A stretch of 64,000 bases of DNA from Acholeplasma laidlawii (GCF_015709225.1 NZ_JADNRS010000029.1:178398-242397); one strand, 5' to 3'. Counted from the first letter of the stretch, positions 26,294 through 36,640 are shown. The notes: a model not told the origin generated them from the sequence alone. A program made the numbers and translations.

Positions 26294-27497
26294 AGTGAAA
26301 GCAAAATCAACATTTAATATAATTAGTCAGTCAGCACTTTCAAGTGATGAATGGAAAGTTTTAGGTATCTTATACCAACCAATCATAGGTGTTTTATCGT
26401 TTTCTTTATATCATACTTTTTATCACTTACTGAATACTAAAAATTATCAATCTGAAACGTTTACCCATCAATTTTTACTTGATGTTTTAAATGTTAAAAT
26501 AGATCAAGTAAAAGAGGCAAGAGATAAATTAGAGGCGATTAATTTGCTTAACACCTTTGTTCAAGGTGAACATACGATTTATCAATTAAAATCACCACTA
26601 TCGCCAAGAGGATTTATTCAAGATACGATATTAGGACAGTTTTTATTAACTGAAATGGGTAAAAAATTATATGATCAAGTAACAAACCTATTTAAAGTAG
26701 AAAAAATAGAGTTAACTGGATATACAGAAGTAACTAGAAACTTCGATGATGTCTTTAACTTTATTGATTCTAACCATTTTTATGATTCTGATGTTTATTT
26801 AGGTAAGAAGAGTAACTTAGGTGCACGCATTAAAGATCAAATTAATTATGAGGCATTTGTTGAAAAATTACCGGATAGAGTTAAAAAACCTATTTTAATG
26901 TCTCGTCAAACAGTAGATACTATTCAAAAATTAGTGTTTGTATATCAATTTTCACTAGATGAAATTGTAGACATCTACATTAAAACAGTATCACCAAATG
27001 GTGATATTGATTTAGGTAACCTAAGTTTTAAAGCTCAAACTTATTACCAAGATAAGAAAAAAGTATTACCGGTTGTAAGTGAAACGAAACAATTAAATGG
27101 TAAGGAATCTTCAATCAATTACCTAAAAACTGTTTCTCCGATGCAAATTCTTGAAAAGTATGCAAAAGACGATTATCAATTAATGTATACCGATACAGTG
27201 ATGTCTTTAATTGAAAGAAATCAAGTTGAAATTGGTATTATTAATACATTACTACTTCATATACTTAAATTCAAAGATGGACACTTACCACATATTACAT
27301 ATCTTGAAAAGGTATTAGAAACCTGGCTTAAAAAAGGTATACGTACAACAGAAGATGCATATCATCAAGTTCTAGATAAATCTAGTTATGAAAATAAAAC
27401 AGCAAACTATACAGCAAAAACTAAACCTAAGGCTAAAAATCCTGAATGGGTTGATCAATACTTAGATGAACTTAATGCTGAATTTGAGGATAAATAA
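26286..27497 (+). CDS. dnaB: Replication initiation and membrane attachment protein DnaB (Gram-positive type)
   Basis: 403 residues. In Bacillus this protein helps DnaD and DnaI load the replicative helicase at oriC and in restart; it is not the helicase itself. The DnaB/DnaD pattern is present: an N-terminal winged-helix region, and a C-terminal helical domain with SPMQILEKYAKDDYQLMYTDTVMSLIERNQV. The ATG at 26286 lies only 1 nt after AAAGG, so GTG at 26295 (10 nt spacing, no overlap with coaE) may be the true start. It is followed 1 bp later by dnaI. Confidence 0.88.
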   Translation: MYKVKAKSTFNIISQSALSSDEWKVLGILYQPIIGVLSFSLYHTFYHLLNTKNYQSETFTHQFLLDVLNVKIDQVKEARDKLEAINLLNTFVQGEHTIYQLKSPLSPRGFIQDTILGQFLLTEMGKKLYDQVTNLFKVEKIELTGYTEVTRNFDDVFNFIDSNHFYDSDVYLGKKSNLGARIKDQINYEAFVEKLPDRVKKPILMSRQTVDTIQKLVFVYQFSLDEIVDIYIKTVSPNGDIDLGNLSFKAQTYYQDKKKVLPVVSETKQLNGKESSINYLKTVSPMQILEKYAKDDYQLMYTDTVMSLIERNQVEIGIINTLLLHILKFKDGHLPHITYLEKVLETWLKKGIRTTEDAYHQVLDKSSYENKTANYTAKTKPKAKNPEWVDQYLDELNAEFEDK

Positions 27498-27498
27498 T

Positions 27499-28299
27499 AT
27501 GAAACTAGATTTTATGAGAGAAGCCATCTTAAATGATGATGAAACAAAACATTTAAAACTTAATGACGAAGAAGTCATTATTGTCTACCAATATCTACTT
27601 CAACGTGACCAAAATGATTCTATAAGTTTTAAACCTAAATTAAAGTTTAAACCCTATCTTCAAATTGTATATGAACCGACAAAAGAAAAGCGTCAACAAG
27701 ACTTAACGCGTATCATCAAAAGAAATTTAGAAACCTTCGAATCAGATATCTATATTGCTGATGCAATTTTAGAGGATTTCATTATTAGTGATGACTATCA
27801 AAAAGAAGCTGTTGATTATGCAAGACAAACCATTTTAAATAAGGATAAGTTTATGAAGGGACTCTATCTATATGGTCCAAATGGTACTGGTAAAAGTTTT
27901 TTATTAAGTGGTTTAGCAAATGAGCTCACCAAACAAAACATCGATGTAATCTACGCATTTGTTCCAGATTTAATAAGAACATTAAAGGGTGCAATTTCAA
28001 CCAATCAACTTGAAAAGCGTATCAACATCTTAAAGCGTACAAAGGTACTTATTTTAGATGATTTGGGTGGTGAAAACATGTCTGCATGGTTTAGAGATGA
28101 AATATTACTACCTGTCATTCATTACCGATTAAATGCTAATTTAATGGTGCATATTTCAAGTAATGTGACCTTCAAGGAACTTGCAGAAGGTATGATGCTA
28201 AATAAAGATAATGATAGTATCAGGGTTATGCGTATTATCAAAAGAATTAGTGATTTGACAAAACCTTTCAAATTAATGAAAAGATTCAAAATAGATTGA
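27499..28299 (+). CDS. dnaI: Primosomal helicase loader DnaI
   Basis: A 266-residue AAA+ ATPase that loads the replicative helicase. Walker A is GPNGTGKSF (in GLYLYGPNGTGKSFLLSGL), Walker B is VLILDDLGGE, and the N-terminal about 90 residues form the helicase-binding part. The ATG at 27499 has GAGGA at 8 nt; a longer frame from 27466 lies inside dnaB and is rejected. Stop is TGA. The partner order dnaB-dnaI-thrS is as in Bacillus. Confidence 0.93.
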   Translation: MKLDFMREAILNDDETKHLKLNDEEVIIVYQYLLQRDQNDSISFKPKLKFKPYLQIVYEPTKEKRQQDLTRIIKRNLETFESDIYIADAILEDFIISDDYQKEAVDYARQTILNKDKFMKGLYLYGPNGTGKSFLLSGLANELTKQNIDVIYAFVPDLIRTLKGAISTNQLEKRINILKRTKVLILDDLGGENMSAWFRDEILLPVIHYRLNANLMVHISSNVTFKELAEGMMLNKDNDSIRVMRIIKRISDLTKPFKLMKRFKID

Positions 28300-28323
28300 T
28301 TTTTTAACATTTAAGTGTAAAAT
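28296..28323 (+). promoter_or_regulatory. Probable promoter of the thrS T-box transcript
   Basis: TTGATT (28296-28301) and TAAAAT (28318-28323) are 16 bp apart, at the very end of dnaI and upstream of the T-box leader. Confidence 0.45.
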
Positions 28324-28360
28324 ACTAATAAAGCAATGAATTAGGACAAGATTTAAGTCA

Positions 28361-28567
28361 TAAACAAAAAAGCGATGTAAGAATGGTGAGAGCTTACAAA
28401 CCCACTTAAATTACCACCTAATGAGCTGGCCTAAACCAATAGGACCCGTTTTTCTAGCGTTAATAGAATTTATGAAGTTGCATACATTTAATGTATGAAT
28501 TAAGGTGGTACCGCGGATTTTTAAATTCGTCCTTACATTGTTTTATTGTAGGGACTTTTATTTTTAT
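28361..28567 (+). promoter_or_regulatory. T-box leader (threonine) with terminator
   Basis: The invariant T-box AAGGTGGTACCGCGG lies at 28502-28516. Stem I elements are visible upstream (AATGGTGAGAG around 28382-28392), and threonine ACC triplets at 28413-28418 are the likely specifier. The terminator is GTCCTTACA (28529-28537) with TGTAGGGAC (28547-28555), then TTTTATTTTT. Uncharged tRNA-Thr would stabilise the antiterminator and turn on thrS. Confidence 0.93.
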
Positions 28568-28584
28568 AAACAAAGGAGAACGAC

Positions 28585-30513
28585 ATGATTAAAATAACAT
28601 TTCCTGATGGCAACATCAAATCATTTCCAAAAGGTATTACAGTATTAGAGGTTGCAGAAGATATCTCGATATCTTTAGCAAAAAAAATCGTTGCAGCTAA
28701 ATTTAATGAGGATTTAGTTGAACTATCACGTAAATTAGAACATGATGGTAAATTACAATTACTTACTCCAAAAGATGAACTATCATTTCATGTATTAAAT
28801 CACTCGGCCGCACACTTAATGGCTCAAGCAATTAGAAAACTATATCCAAATGCACTATTTGGTGTAGGGCCAGCGATTGAAGAAGGCTATTATTATGATG
28901 TTGATTTTAAAGATAGTGTTTTTACAGATGCAGATTTAGAAAAAGTAGAGAAAATGATGAAGAAATTAAGTGAAGAAAATCACTTAATTGAACGTATCGA
29001 AGTCTCTTATGATGAGGCTAGAGATATATTTAAACATGATCCATATAAACTAGAATTAATTGAATTTTATAAAGATGACCAATTAAGTGTTTATAGACAA
29101 GGGGATTTTATCGATTTATGTCGTGGTGGACATGTACCTTCTACAAAATATATCAAACACTTTAAACTCTTAAGTATTGCAGGTGCTTACTGGAGAGGGG
29201 ATGCTAAAAATAAACAATTAGTGCGTGTGTATGGTATTGCTTATTTTGAAAAAGCAGAACTAGATAAACATCTAGTGATGCTTGAAGAAAGAAAATTAAG
29301 AGATCACAGAAAAATCGGTAAAGATTTAGATATTTTTATGACTAGCCAAGAAGTCGGTTCAGGACTACCATTTTGGTTACCAAAAGGTGCAACTATTCGC
29401 CGCATCATCGAACGCTATATCACTGATAAAGAGTTAGAATTAGGCTATCTACATGTTTATACACCAATTATGGCGAATGTTGAATTTTATAAACAAAGTG
29501 GACACTGGGATCATTATCATGAAAACATGTATCCTCCAATGGATTTAGGTGATGGAGAAATGTTAGTACTACGTCCAATGAACTGTCCACACCACATGAT
29601 GATTTATAAAAAAGATATTCACTCATATAGAGAATTACCAATACGTTTTGCAGAACTAGGTATGATGCACCGTTATGAAAAATCAGGTGCATTAAGTGGT
29701 TTACAACGTGTTAGAGAAATGACTTTAAATGATGCTCATATCTTCGTAAGACCTGATCAAATTAAAGAAGAATTTATGCGTGTTGTGCATTTAATTATTG
29801 AAGTATACAAAGACTTTAAGATTACTGACTACAGTTTTAGACTTAGCTACAGAGATCCGGAAAATAAAGAAAAGTACTTTGATGATGATCAGATGTGGCA
29901 ACGTGCAGAATCAGAACTTAAACATGTAATGGATGAAATGAAACTTCCATATAAAGAAGCAATTGGTGAAGCAGCATTTTATGGACCAAAATTAGACATT
30001 CAAGTACGTACTGCAATGGGTATGGAAGAAACTTTATCCACAGTACAACTAGACTTCTTATTACCAGAACGCTTTGACTTAACTTATGTTGGTGAAGATG
30101 GTAAAAATAACCATCGTCCAGTGGTTATACACCGTGGTGTAGTATCTACAATGGAACGTTTTGTAGCATACTTAATTGAAGAATATAAAGGTAGCTTCCC
30201 ATTATGGTTAGCACCAGTTCAATTAAAACTGATTCCTGTAAATTTAGACTTACATAAAGATTATGTTATGAATTTACATGAACAATTAAAAAAATTAGGA
30301 TTTAGAGTAGAATCTGACTTTAGAAATGAAAAATTAGGCTATAAGATCCGTGAAGCTCAAACATTAAAAATACCATATCAATTAGTAGTAGGTGACAATG
30401 AGATGAATACACATTCCATTACCTATAGACCATATGGAAGTGAAAAGCAAATCAATATATCAGTTGATGGCTTCATTAAATTATTAAATGAGCGTTTAAT
30501 TAATAAAGACTAA
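28585..30513 (+). CDS. thrS: Threonyl-tRNA synthetase
   Basis: 642 residues, full length. N-terminal TGS domain (1 to about 60), editing domain with [11 protein letters not shown], class II core with [11 protein letters not shown] (zinc Cys and motif 2) and [26 protein letters not shown], and a C-terminal anticodon domain. It charges tRNA-Thr and clears Ser-tRNA-Thr. AAAGGAG precedes the ATG. Expression is controlled by the T-box upstream; a strong terminator follows. Confidence 0.98.
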   Translation: MIKITFPDGNIKSFPKGITVLEVAEDISISLAKKIVAAKFNEDLVELSRKLEHDGKLQLLTPKDELSFHVLNHSAAHLMAQAIRKLYPNALFGVGPAIEEGYYYDVDFKDSVFTDADLEKVEKMMKKLSEENHLIERIEVSYDEARDIFKHDPYKLELIEFYKDDQLSVYRQGDFIDLCRGGHVPSTKYIKHFKLLSIAGAYWRGDAKNKQLVRVYGIAYFEKAELDKHLVMLEERKLRDHRKIGKDLDIFMTSQEVGSGLPFWLPKGATIRRIIERYITDKELELGYLHVYTPIMANVEFYKQSGHWDHYHENMYPPMDLGDGEMLVLRPMNCPHHMMIYKKDIHSYRELPIRFAELGMMHRYEKSGALSGLQRVREMTLNDAHIFVRPDQIKEEFMRVVHLIIEVYKDFKITDYSFRLSYRDPENKEKYFDDDQMWQRAESELKHVMDEMKLPYKEAIGEAAFYGPKLDIQVRTAMGMEETLSTVQLDFLLPERFDLTYVGEDGKNNHRPVVIHRGVVSTMERFVAYLIEEYKGSFPLWLAPVQLKLIPVNLDLHKDYVMNLHEQLKKLGFRVESDFRNEKLGYKIREAQTLKIPYQLVVGDNEMNTHSITYRPYGSEKQINISVDGFIKLLNERLINKD

Positions 30514-30519
30514 TGCAAT

Positions 30520-30560
30520 AACATGGAACCTTAACTTTTATGAGGTTCCATGTTTTCTTT
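30520..30560 (+). terminator. Terminator after thrS
   Basis: A 12-bp perfect stem, AACATGGAACCT (30520-30531) with AGGTTCCATGTT (30543-30554), followed by TTCTTTT. Confidence 0.9.
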
Positions 30561-30736
30561 TAAAGTGCGATGTAACTTAAAGTTATAATTTCATTGGATG
30601 TATAAAGGATAATATGGTAAGATACTGTAAATTAATCAAATGTGTCACTTGCTATACAAAGTTTTTTACATAACTAGATAAATTAATAGGGTAAAGAAGC
30701 GCATATTAGATGATTATTATAGAGGGGAATAAAAAT

Positions 30737-31249
30737 ATGAAAAAGATTCTATTTATTATACTCATGATACTTTCAGTCACATTAAGTGCTTGTACAAAAG
30801 AAAATAAGAACTATAAAATTGTAGGTCATTATGATAAATACGTGACAATTATTTCTGATTCATTCAGGATGGATGATTATACATCCTATTTAGAATTTAT
30901 TAGTAATGAAGAAGCTTATCATGTCAAAGCTTTTAAAGATTTATATATTTATGATGAGGCATTTTTTGAGGAAAACACTTTATTATATATTGCTTTTGAA
31001 AGATATGATTTTGGTTTTGATGTTAAGTTAAATAGTGTAAATCTCATTGATAATGAGATTATCTTTAATTTTTCATATAAGGGACCAGATGCTACGACTG
31101 TTATTAGGATGGAGATGTATCTTGTAGAAATAAAAAAATCTTATTTAGAAGATTATCAAATAAGGCTATATGTAGAAAGACAAGATTCTAATTTTGACAG
31201 ATCAGTTATAATGACAGACGAAATCATACCGAAAATACAATCAAAATAA
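30737..31249 (+). CDS. Lipoprotein, paralogue family copy 1
   Basis: 170 residues with a signal peptide ending in a lipobox (LSAC, Cys about residue 18), so it should be lipid-anchored outside the membrane. The ATG at 30737 has GAGGGGA upstream. The body is acidic and Tyr-rich (YIYDEAFFEEN, KGPD, LEDY); no known domain is recognised. Two close paralogues lie at 41838 and 42532. The C-terminal EIIPKIQSK and the adjoining DNA are nearly identical to copy 3, while the N-terminal half is closest to copy 2. Confidence 0.8.
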   Translation: MKKILFIILMILSVTLSACTKENKNYKIVGHYDKYVTIISDSFRMDDYTSYLEFISNEEAYHVKAFKDLYIYDEAFFEENTLLYIAFERYDFGFDVKLNSVNLIDNEIIFNFSYKGPDATTVIRMEMYLVEIKKSYLEDYQIRLYVERQDSNFDRSVIMTDEIIPKIQSK

Positions 31250-31264
31250 AAAAAGTTTTGAATC

Positions 31265-31296
31265 ACACACACCTATAAAAATAGGTGTGTGTTTTT
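31265..31296 (+). terminator. Terminator after lipoprotein copy 1
   Basis: A 12-bp perfect stem, ACACACACCTAT (31265-31276) with ATAGGTGTGTGT (31281-31292), loop AAAA, then TTTTA. Confidence 0.9.
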
Positions 31297-31402
31297 ATCA
31301 TAAAGATGTCCTTAATCTAATTAAATGATTACTAAAAAAGTGGTAAACATGTTATGATATTAGTAGTATATTTTCAATTTTTAAATGAAAAGGAGTTTAT
31401 CG

Positions 31403-32308
31403 ATGCTTGAAGTAAAAAATGTCACTTTAAAATACGGTGATTTTACAGCCGTAGATGATTTATCTTTTGAAGTAGAAAAAGGTGAAATCTTTGGTTTACT
31501 CGGTACCAATGGTGCGGGTAAAACAACAACTTTTAGAACTATAATGGGCTTACTTTACCCATCTAGTGGTTATGTTAGATATGAAGGGGATTTTGTCTCC
31601 TATGAAACTGTAGATAAAATTGGTTACATGATTGAGGAGCGAAGTTTATTAACTAAACTTACTGTAAAAGACCTAATTCTATATTTCGGTCAACTTAAAA
31701 ATGTACCAGTTAAAACCATATTAGAACGATTAGATTATTGGTTAAAACGTTTTAATATTGTAGATTATAAAATGAAGAAAATTAAAGAGTTATCTAAGGG
31801 TAATCAACAAAAAATTCAGTTTATATCAGCACTAATTAATGAACCATCATTATTAGTACTAGATGAACCTTTTAGTGGTCTAGATGTTATAAATATTGAA
31901 TTATTTGTTGAAGTTATTAGAGAGTACCAACAAAAAGGTTGTACCATTATCTTTTCATCACATCAAATTGATCATGTAGAGAGTTTTTGTGAGCGCTTAG
32001 TCGTCTTAGAAAAGGGGAAATCAGTGATTTCAGGATTAATTAAAGATGTTAAAAATGACTTTAAAAAGCATAATATTAAAGTCATAGCAGATGGATTAGA
32101 AGCTGAAAAAGTACTTGGAATACCTGGTGTTTTTGGATGTACAAAAGACTCCAAAGAATGGACCATTAAAATTGAATCAGAAGATGTTGCACCAAGTGTA
32201 TTTGATTATATTAAGACGCTAGATAATTTAAGAAAATATGATGTTGAACAAGCAAGTTTATCTGAGATATTTATTGCGAAAGTAGGTAAAAAGTATGAAG
32301 AAGCTTAA
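31403..32308 (+). CDS. ABC transporter ATPase, NatA/YhaQ-like
   Basis: 301 residues from the ATG at 31403 (AAGGAG 8 nt upstream). Walker A GLLGTNGAGKTTT, signature LSKGNQQKIQF, Walker B LLVLDEPFSGLD, switch His in SSHQ, then a C-terminal regulatory domain of about 90 residues. The NQQK signature and length resemble NatA/YhaQ-type export ATPases (sodium or drug efflux). It overlaps the permease gene by 14 bp. Confidence 0.88.
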   Translation: MLEVKNVTLKYGDFTAVDDLSFEVEKGEIFGLLGTNGAGKTTTFRTIMGLLYPSSGYVRYEGDFVSYETVDKIGYMIEERSLLTKLTVKDLILYFGQLKNVPVKTILERLDYWLKRFNIVDYKMKKIKELSKGNQQKIQFISALINEPSLLVLDEPFSGLDVINIELFVEVIREYQQKGCTIIFSSHQIDHVESFCERLVVLEKGKSVISGLIKDVKNDFKKHNIKVIADGLEAEKVLGIPGVFGCTKDSKEWTIKIESEDVAPSVFDYIKTLDNLRKYDVEQASLSEIFIAKVGKKYEEA

Positions 32309-33608
32309 GTATTTAATTAAATATGGATTAAAGAAAAGACTTTTTACAAAAGCATTTTATATTTCTACAGCAGTGATTGGTGTTTTAATTGTAGGTATTA
32401 CATTACTACCTACAATTATTAGTAGTTTTGCTGATGAACCAGGTGGAGAGATTATCGATAATAGAATAACTATTGTAGATACAACCGGATATAACTTTGA
32501 TGATGCAATTCAAACATTCATAGATATATCCTTATTAAACTTATTTGATAACCAAATTGAATACCTTTTATCAAATGATATTCCTGATGCAACATATTAT
32601 GATGATGCACTACCAAATTCTGGTTTGATCTATATCTATTTAGAGGGTGGACTCGTTCAAGTACAAGTATATAATTCAGGTTTAAATGGTTATGTAACAT
32701 CTATACTTCAAAGTTTCTTACCAAATTTACAAAGACTAAAATATGAAATTGATAATCCGGGTTCTACTGGAATGATTAATGATGTTACTGTAGATTATGT
32801 AAAAGATCCAAATGCTGAAGATACAGAATTACAATCCATTATGTCAGCTTTATCTACAGCAGTGATTATTCCAATCTTTATTTTAATTACTATTGCACTA
32901 CAATTTATTGGTACTGAGATTATGGAAGAAAAATCTACTAAGGCAATTGAGATTATTATTGCATCTGTACCACCTAGAACACACTTTTTTGCTAAGATAT
33001 TATCAATCATGATATTCTTAATAGTTCAATTATTAACTTATGTTGTCTTTGGATTAGTAGGCTTTGGCTTAAACGAACTTATCGCAAGTAACAGTACCTC
33101 AGTTGGTGGAAGTTGGTCTAGTATTGTTGGTATTCTAGGACCAGTTATTTTACCTACATTACTTGTAACTTTAGTATGTGCTGTATTAGGCGCACTTATC
33201 TATGCAATCATAGGTGGATTCTTCGCATCCTTATCAGTTAACCAAGAAGATTACCAAGCAATTCAAACACCTGTTATGATGATCTTAATGATTTCATATA
33301 TGGGTGGTATATTTGCAGGTGCGTCACAACTATCAGGATTACTCTTATTCTTTGGATATTTCCCATTTAGTGCACCACTTGTTTTACCGGTTGCATTTGC
33401 TGCTGGACAATTAGGTTGGTTAGAAGTAGTTATTAGTTTTGCTATTATGATAGTAACTGCAGTAGGGTTACTTGCAGTATTTACACCACTTTACCGTGCA
33501 AGTATTCTATCTTATGATCAATCCTCATTATTTAAACGTATTAAAAACACTTACCGTACATCTAAGGTATTAAAAGACAATCAAAAATTATATGAAGGTA
33601 AAAAGTAA
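32295..33608 (+). CDS. ABC-2 permease, NatB/YhaP-like
   Basis: 437 residues: one N-terminal membrane segment (about 20-45), a large extracytoplasmic domain (about 50-195, with DNRITIVDTTGYNFDD), then five or six membrane segments (about 200-415). EEKSTKAIEIIIASVPP after the second segment is typical of NatB/YhaP. Probable efflux partner of the preceding ATPase; the substrate cannot be told. Confidence 0.85.
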   Translation: MKKLKYLIKYGLKKRLFTKAFYISTAVIGVLIVGITLLPTIISSFADEPGGEIIDNRITIVDTTGYNFDDAIQTFIDISLLNLFDNQIEYLLSNDIPDATYYDDALPNSGLIYIYLEGGLVQVQVYNSGLNGYVTSILQSFLPNLQRLKYEIDNPGSTGMINDVTVDYVKDPNAEDTELQSIMSALSTAVIIPIFILITIALQFIGTEIMEEKSTKAIEIIIASVPPRTHFFAKILSIMIFLIVQLLTYVVFGLVGFGLNELIASNSTSVGGSWSSIVGILGPVILPTLLVTLVCAVLGALIYAIIGGFFASLSVNQEDYQAIQTPVMMILMISYMGGIFAGASQLSGLLLFFGYFPFSAPLVLPVAFAAGQLGWLEVVISFAIMIVTAVGLLAVFTPLYRASILSYDQSSLFKRIKNTYRTSKVLKDNQKLYEGKK

Positions 33609-34607
33609 TTGAGCAAATTAGAACAATTAAAAATTGAATTAAATAAATTAATAGATCCATCATTGAATAAAACATTTGAAGAAGTTGGAAGTATTTTAAG
33701 CATTAAAGTGGATGAAGAAGATGTTATAGATTTAGAAGTCCAGCTTAAAAATAGACGAAAAGATGAAACCAATATCAAACTTGAAATTGCAAGACTTGCA
33801 AAAATCAAGTTTGGTTATCCAGGCATTAGAATCATTTTTACTGATTCTAACTATAAATTAGAGGATGAGAAATCTATCACTTACCTTGGTATTATTTCAG
33901 GTAAGGGTGGTGTTGGTAAATCTAGTGTTACAGCAAACCTTGCTGTAGCACTCAAAAGATTAGGCTATAAAGTAGGTGTGATTGATACGGATGTTTATGG
34001 TTCTTCCATACCAAGTATTTTTAATCTACCTATTGAACCACTAGATACTTCAGAAGATGATGAACTTATACCTGCAAGAACTCTAGATGACATACAAGTC
34101 ATTAGTCCTGAATTTTTTATGCCGCTAGACCAACCACTTATGTGGCGTGGTCCAATGTTGGGTAAACTTATAACACATTTTTTCAATAATGTATTATGGG
34201 ATGAAGATACTCAAATCGTTTTAATTGATTTACCACCTGGCACAGGTGATATACAGCTTGATGTACAAACATTTGTACCAGATGCTAAAATGTTACTTGT
34301 TACGACACCGCATCCAAATGCTAGCCATGTAGCCTTGAAAGCTGGTTTAGGTGCTTATGAAATAGGGCATAAAATCATTGGTGTGGTTGAAAACATGAGT
34401 TATTATTATAATGAAGCAAATCAAAAAAATGAGTATTTATTTGGTCAAGGTGGTGGAGAAATAACAGCTTCTAAACTGCAAAGTGAACTTTTAATTCAAA
34501 TACCCATAAATCAACCAGTAGATACATCAAGTTACATCTATAGTCTTAATGATATGAATGGTAAGTTGTATTTTGCACTTGCAAAAAAGGTTTTAGAAAA
34601 ATTATAA
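33609..34607 (+). CDS. mrp: Mrp/ApbC-type P-loop ATPase (iron-sulfur cluster carrier)
   Basis: 332 residues. The N-terminal about 80 residues resemble the MIP18-like domain; residues 95 onwards are the Mrp/NBP35 ATPase with ISGKGGVGKSSVTANLAVALKRLG, DTDVYGSSIPSIF, MWRGPMLGKLITHF and LIDLPPGTGD. These proteins bind and transfer Fe-S clusters. The CxxC cluster motif usual near the C-terminal part is not visible (GVVENMSYYYNEANQKNEYLFG instead). The start is TTG, directly after the permease stop. Confidence 0.88.
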   Translation: MSKLEQLKIELNKLIDPSLNKTFEEVGSILSIKVDEEDVIDLEVQLKNRRKDETNIKLEIARLAKIKFGYPGIRIIFTDSNYKLEDEKSITYLGIISGKGGVGKSSVTANLAVALKRLGYKVGVIDTDVYGSSIPSIFNLPIEPLDTSEDDELIPARTLDDIQVISPEFFMPLDQPLMWRGPMLGKLITHFFNNVLWDEDTQIVLIDLPPGTGDIQLDVQTFVPDAKMLLVTTPHPNASHVALKAGLGAYEIGHKIIGVVENMSYYYNEANQKNEYLFGQGGGEITASKLQSELLIQIPINQPVDTSSYIYSLNDMNGKLYFALAKKVLEKL

Positions 34608-34622
34608 GAAAGTTGGGATAAT

Positions 34623-35897
34623 TTGGCCAAGCTTAGAAAGTTTTATGACCTAGATAATGCAGCTAAAATTTTTCCTGTAGTAGCCAATGAATCACGTAGC
34701 TACGTATTTAGGATCTCTGTCATATTCAAAGAACCCATAAAAGTAGATATATTACAACAAGCACTTAATCGTACAACTAAGCGTTTTAAACATCTAAACG
34801 TTCGTATTAGAAAAGGATTATTCTGGTATTATTTTGAAGAAAATTTGAAAGAACCCTTACTATATGAAGAAGATGGTATGATTAATCAATTTCTAGTGTT
34901 TAAGGGTAATAATGACTTTTTATTTAGAACACAGTATTTTAAAGAAAGACTAAGTGTTGAGTTTTTCCATGCATTAACTGACGGGAAAGGTGCTTTAGAG
35001 TTTGTAAACTCACTAGCTTATGAATACTTAACCTTAGATGGTAAACAAATTGATCCTGAAGGTTTAGTTATACGTGCAGATGCAGCAGCAACTTATCAAG
35101 AAGTTGCTGATGAATTTCAAAAGTTATATCACAATAAAAAAATACCTAAAGTAAAAGAAGTTAAAGCACATCGTATTAAGGGTACATTTTACCCAAAAAA
35201 CTATAATGCTGTAATGAATGCGTATGTCTCATTATCTAAGGTTAAAGAAGTTGCAAAATCTTTTGATGTAACTATGAACGAACTAATGATTGGAATGATT
35301 ATTCTAGCACTTAAACGATCTGGTAAGATACAAAGTTATAAACATTTAGCACGTATCTTTATACCTGTAAACATGCGTCAATACTATCCATCTGTGACTT
35401 TAAGAAACTTTGCTAGTTATGTACGTATTAATTATGATCTTAATCAAGATGAAAATGAGTTAGAACAAATTTTATCTTTTGTGAAACTAGAGATGAAAAA
35501 TCAATTGAACCTAGAGGATATGGTAAATTCTATTATTCAAAATGTACGTTATGAACAAAACAAACTACTAAGGATGACACCTTTAAGTATAAAGATTGTT
35601 GCAATGCGTAGCGTTTACGGTAAAATTGGTAATAAACTGAATACATTTGACACTTCAAATTTAGGTTTAATTAAATTACCTAAAGAAATGAGTGCGCATA
35701 TCTCTCACTATAGTTTTATGATTGTACCAAATTTGGATACACCAAAAGCTATGTCTTTTGTATCATTTAAGGATACAATGACTATCTCATGTATCTCTAA
35801 AATTGTAGAACGTGATTTTGAAATTGAATTCTTTAAAATATTAAAATCACTAGATATTGAATCCCAAATTGAAGCCAATGGTTGGGAGGTCATTTAA
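34623..35897 (+). CDS. Acyltransferase of the condensation-domain/alcohol acetyltransferase superfamily
   Basis: 424 residues. The characteristic opening LDNAAKIFPVV and the catalytic HxxxDG (His116-Asp120-Gly121 in FFHALTDGKGALEF) place it in the chloramphenicol-acetyltransferase-like/condensation superfamily. Acyl donor and acceptor are unknown; together with the next gene a lipid or glycolipid modification is possible (inference). The start is TTG; the family consensus begins a few residues later, which supports it. Its stop overlaps the next start (TAATG). Confidence 0.8.
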   Translation: MAKLRKFYDLDNAAKIFPVVANESRSYVFRISVIFKEPIKVDILQQALNRTTKRFKHLNVRIRKGLFWYYFEENLKEPLLYEEDGMINQFLVFKGNNDFLFRTQYFKERLSVEFFHALTDGKGALEFVNSLAYEYLTLDGKQIDPEGLVIRADAAATYQEVADEFQKLYHNKKIPKVKEVKAHRIKGTFYPKNYNAVMNAYVSLSKVKEVAKSFDVTMNELMIGMIILALKRSGKIQSYKHLARIFIPVNMRQYYPSVTLRNFASYVRINYDLNQDENELEQILSFVKLEMKNQLNLEDMVNSIIQNVRYEQNKLLRMTPLSIKIVAMRSVYGKIGNKLNTFDTSNLGLIKLPKEMSAHISHYSFMIVPNLDTPKAMSFVSFKDTMTISCISKIVERDFEIEFFKILKSLDIESQIEANGWEVI

Positions 35898-36586
35898 TGC
35901 AATACTGTCAACATTGTCACGCATATTATTATAAGAAGGAAACAACTTGTACAATTTGCGGTAGACCCTTAATTGAAAAAAACTATGAGAGTAAAGTCAT
36001 TACTCAAGGATACCCAACAATTAAACTTAAGTCTAATAAGGCTAAGTTTGTATCTAAGATATTTGGTGTCATCTCTATTGCGGTTGTTATCATCCTTGCA
36101 ATGATAAACTTTGCTACATATAATTCTAATCCTACACCTTGGAGTTTAATTGCAATAGGACCGATTGTCTATGCATGGATACTTTTATCACAAATCGTTG
36201 TATCTAAACATAATTATCCAACGAAGGTTAATAGACAAGTTGTTCTTATGAGTTTAATACTTATACTAATAGATGTGATTACAGAATATAAAGCTTGGAG
36301 TCTAACCTATGTTATACCAGCATTGCTTGTAACAACTACTATCATTTTACCAATTGTAGTTGCAAGTAAACCAAAAACATATTACTTACATGTAAGAAGT
36401 TTATTCTTTCTAATCATCTTGAATTTTGTAGTAGGTATTATTGGATTTACAACACCATTTATGGAACCAGGCGTTACTTGGACTAGTTTATCAGTCATAG
36501 CAGTTGGTATCTTATTAGTTTCTGCAATGTTTACCTTTGCTAGAAAAGATACATGGACTGAACTTATCAAAATATTTAGAATTTAA
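35897..36586 (+). CDS. Zinc-ribbon membrane protein (DUF6320-like)
   Basis: 229 residues. The N-terminus is a zinc ribbon (Cys4, Cys7, Cys18, Cys21), followed by six or so membrane segments from about residue 50. GGGAGGT precedes the ATG. In other Firmicutes this type of protein accompanies the acyltransferase just upstream, here coupled by a one-base overlap. Function unknown. Confidence 0.75.
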   Translation: MQYCQHCHAYYYKKETTCTICGRPLIEKNYESKVITQGYPTIKLKSNKAKFVSKIFGVISIAVVIILAMINFATYNSNPTPWSLIAIGPIVYAWILLSQIVVSKHNYPTKVNRQVVLMSLILILIDVITEYKAWSLTYVIPALLVTTTIILPIVVASKPKTYYLHVRSLFFLIILNFVVGIIGFTTPFMEPGVTWTSLSVIAVGILLVSAMFTFARKDTWTELIKIFRI

Positions 36587-36599
36587 ATAAAAGTAAAAT

Positions 36600-36635
36600 A
36601 CACCCCTTCTATCTACTATAAGTTAGAAGGGGTGT
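36600..36635 (+). promoter_or_regulatory. Perfect hairpin that covers the radC Shine-Dalgarno
   Basis: ACACCCCTTCTA (36600-36611) pairs without mismatch with TAGAAGGGGTGT (36624-36635) around a 12-nt loop. The 3' arm contains GAAGGGG, the only ribosome-binding site in front of the radC ATG (36641). There is no T run, so termination is unlikely to be its main job. It may block radC translation on read-through RNA. Confidence 0.65.
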
Positions 36636-36640
36636 TATGT

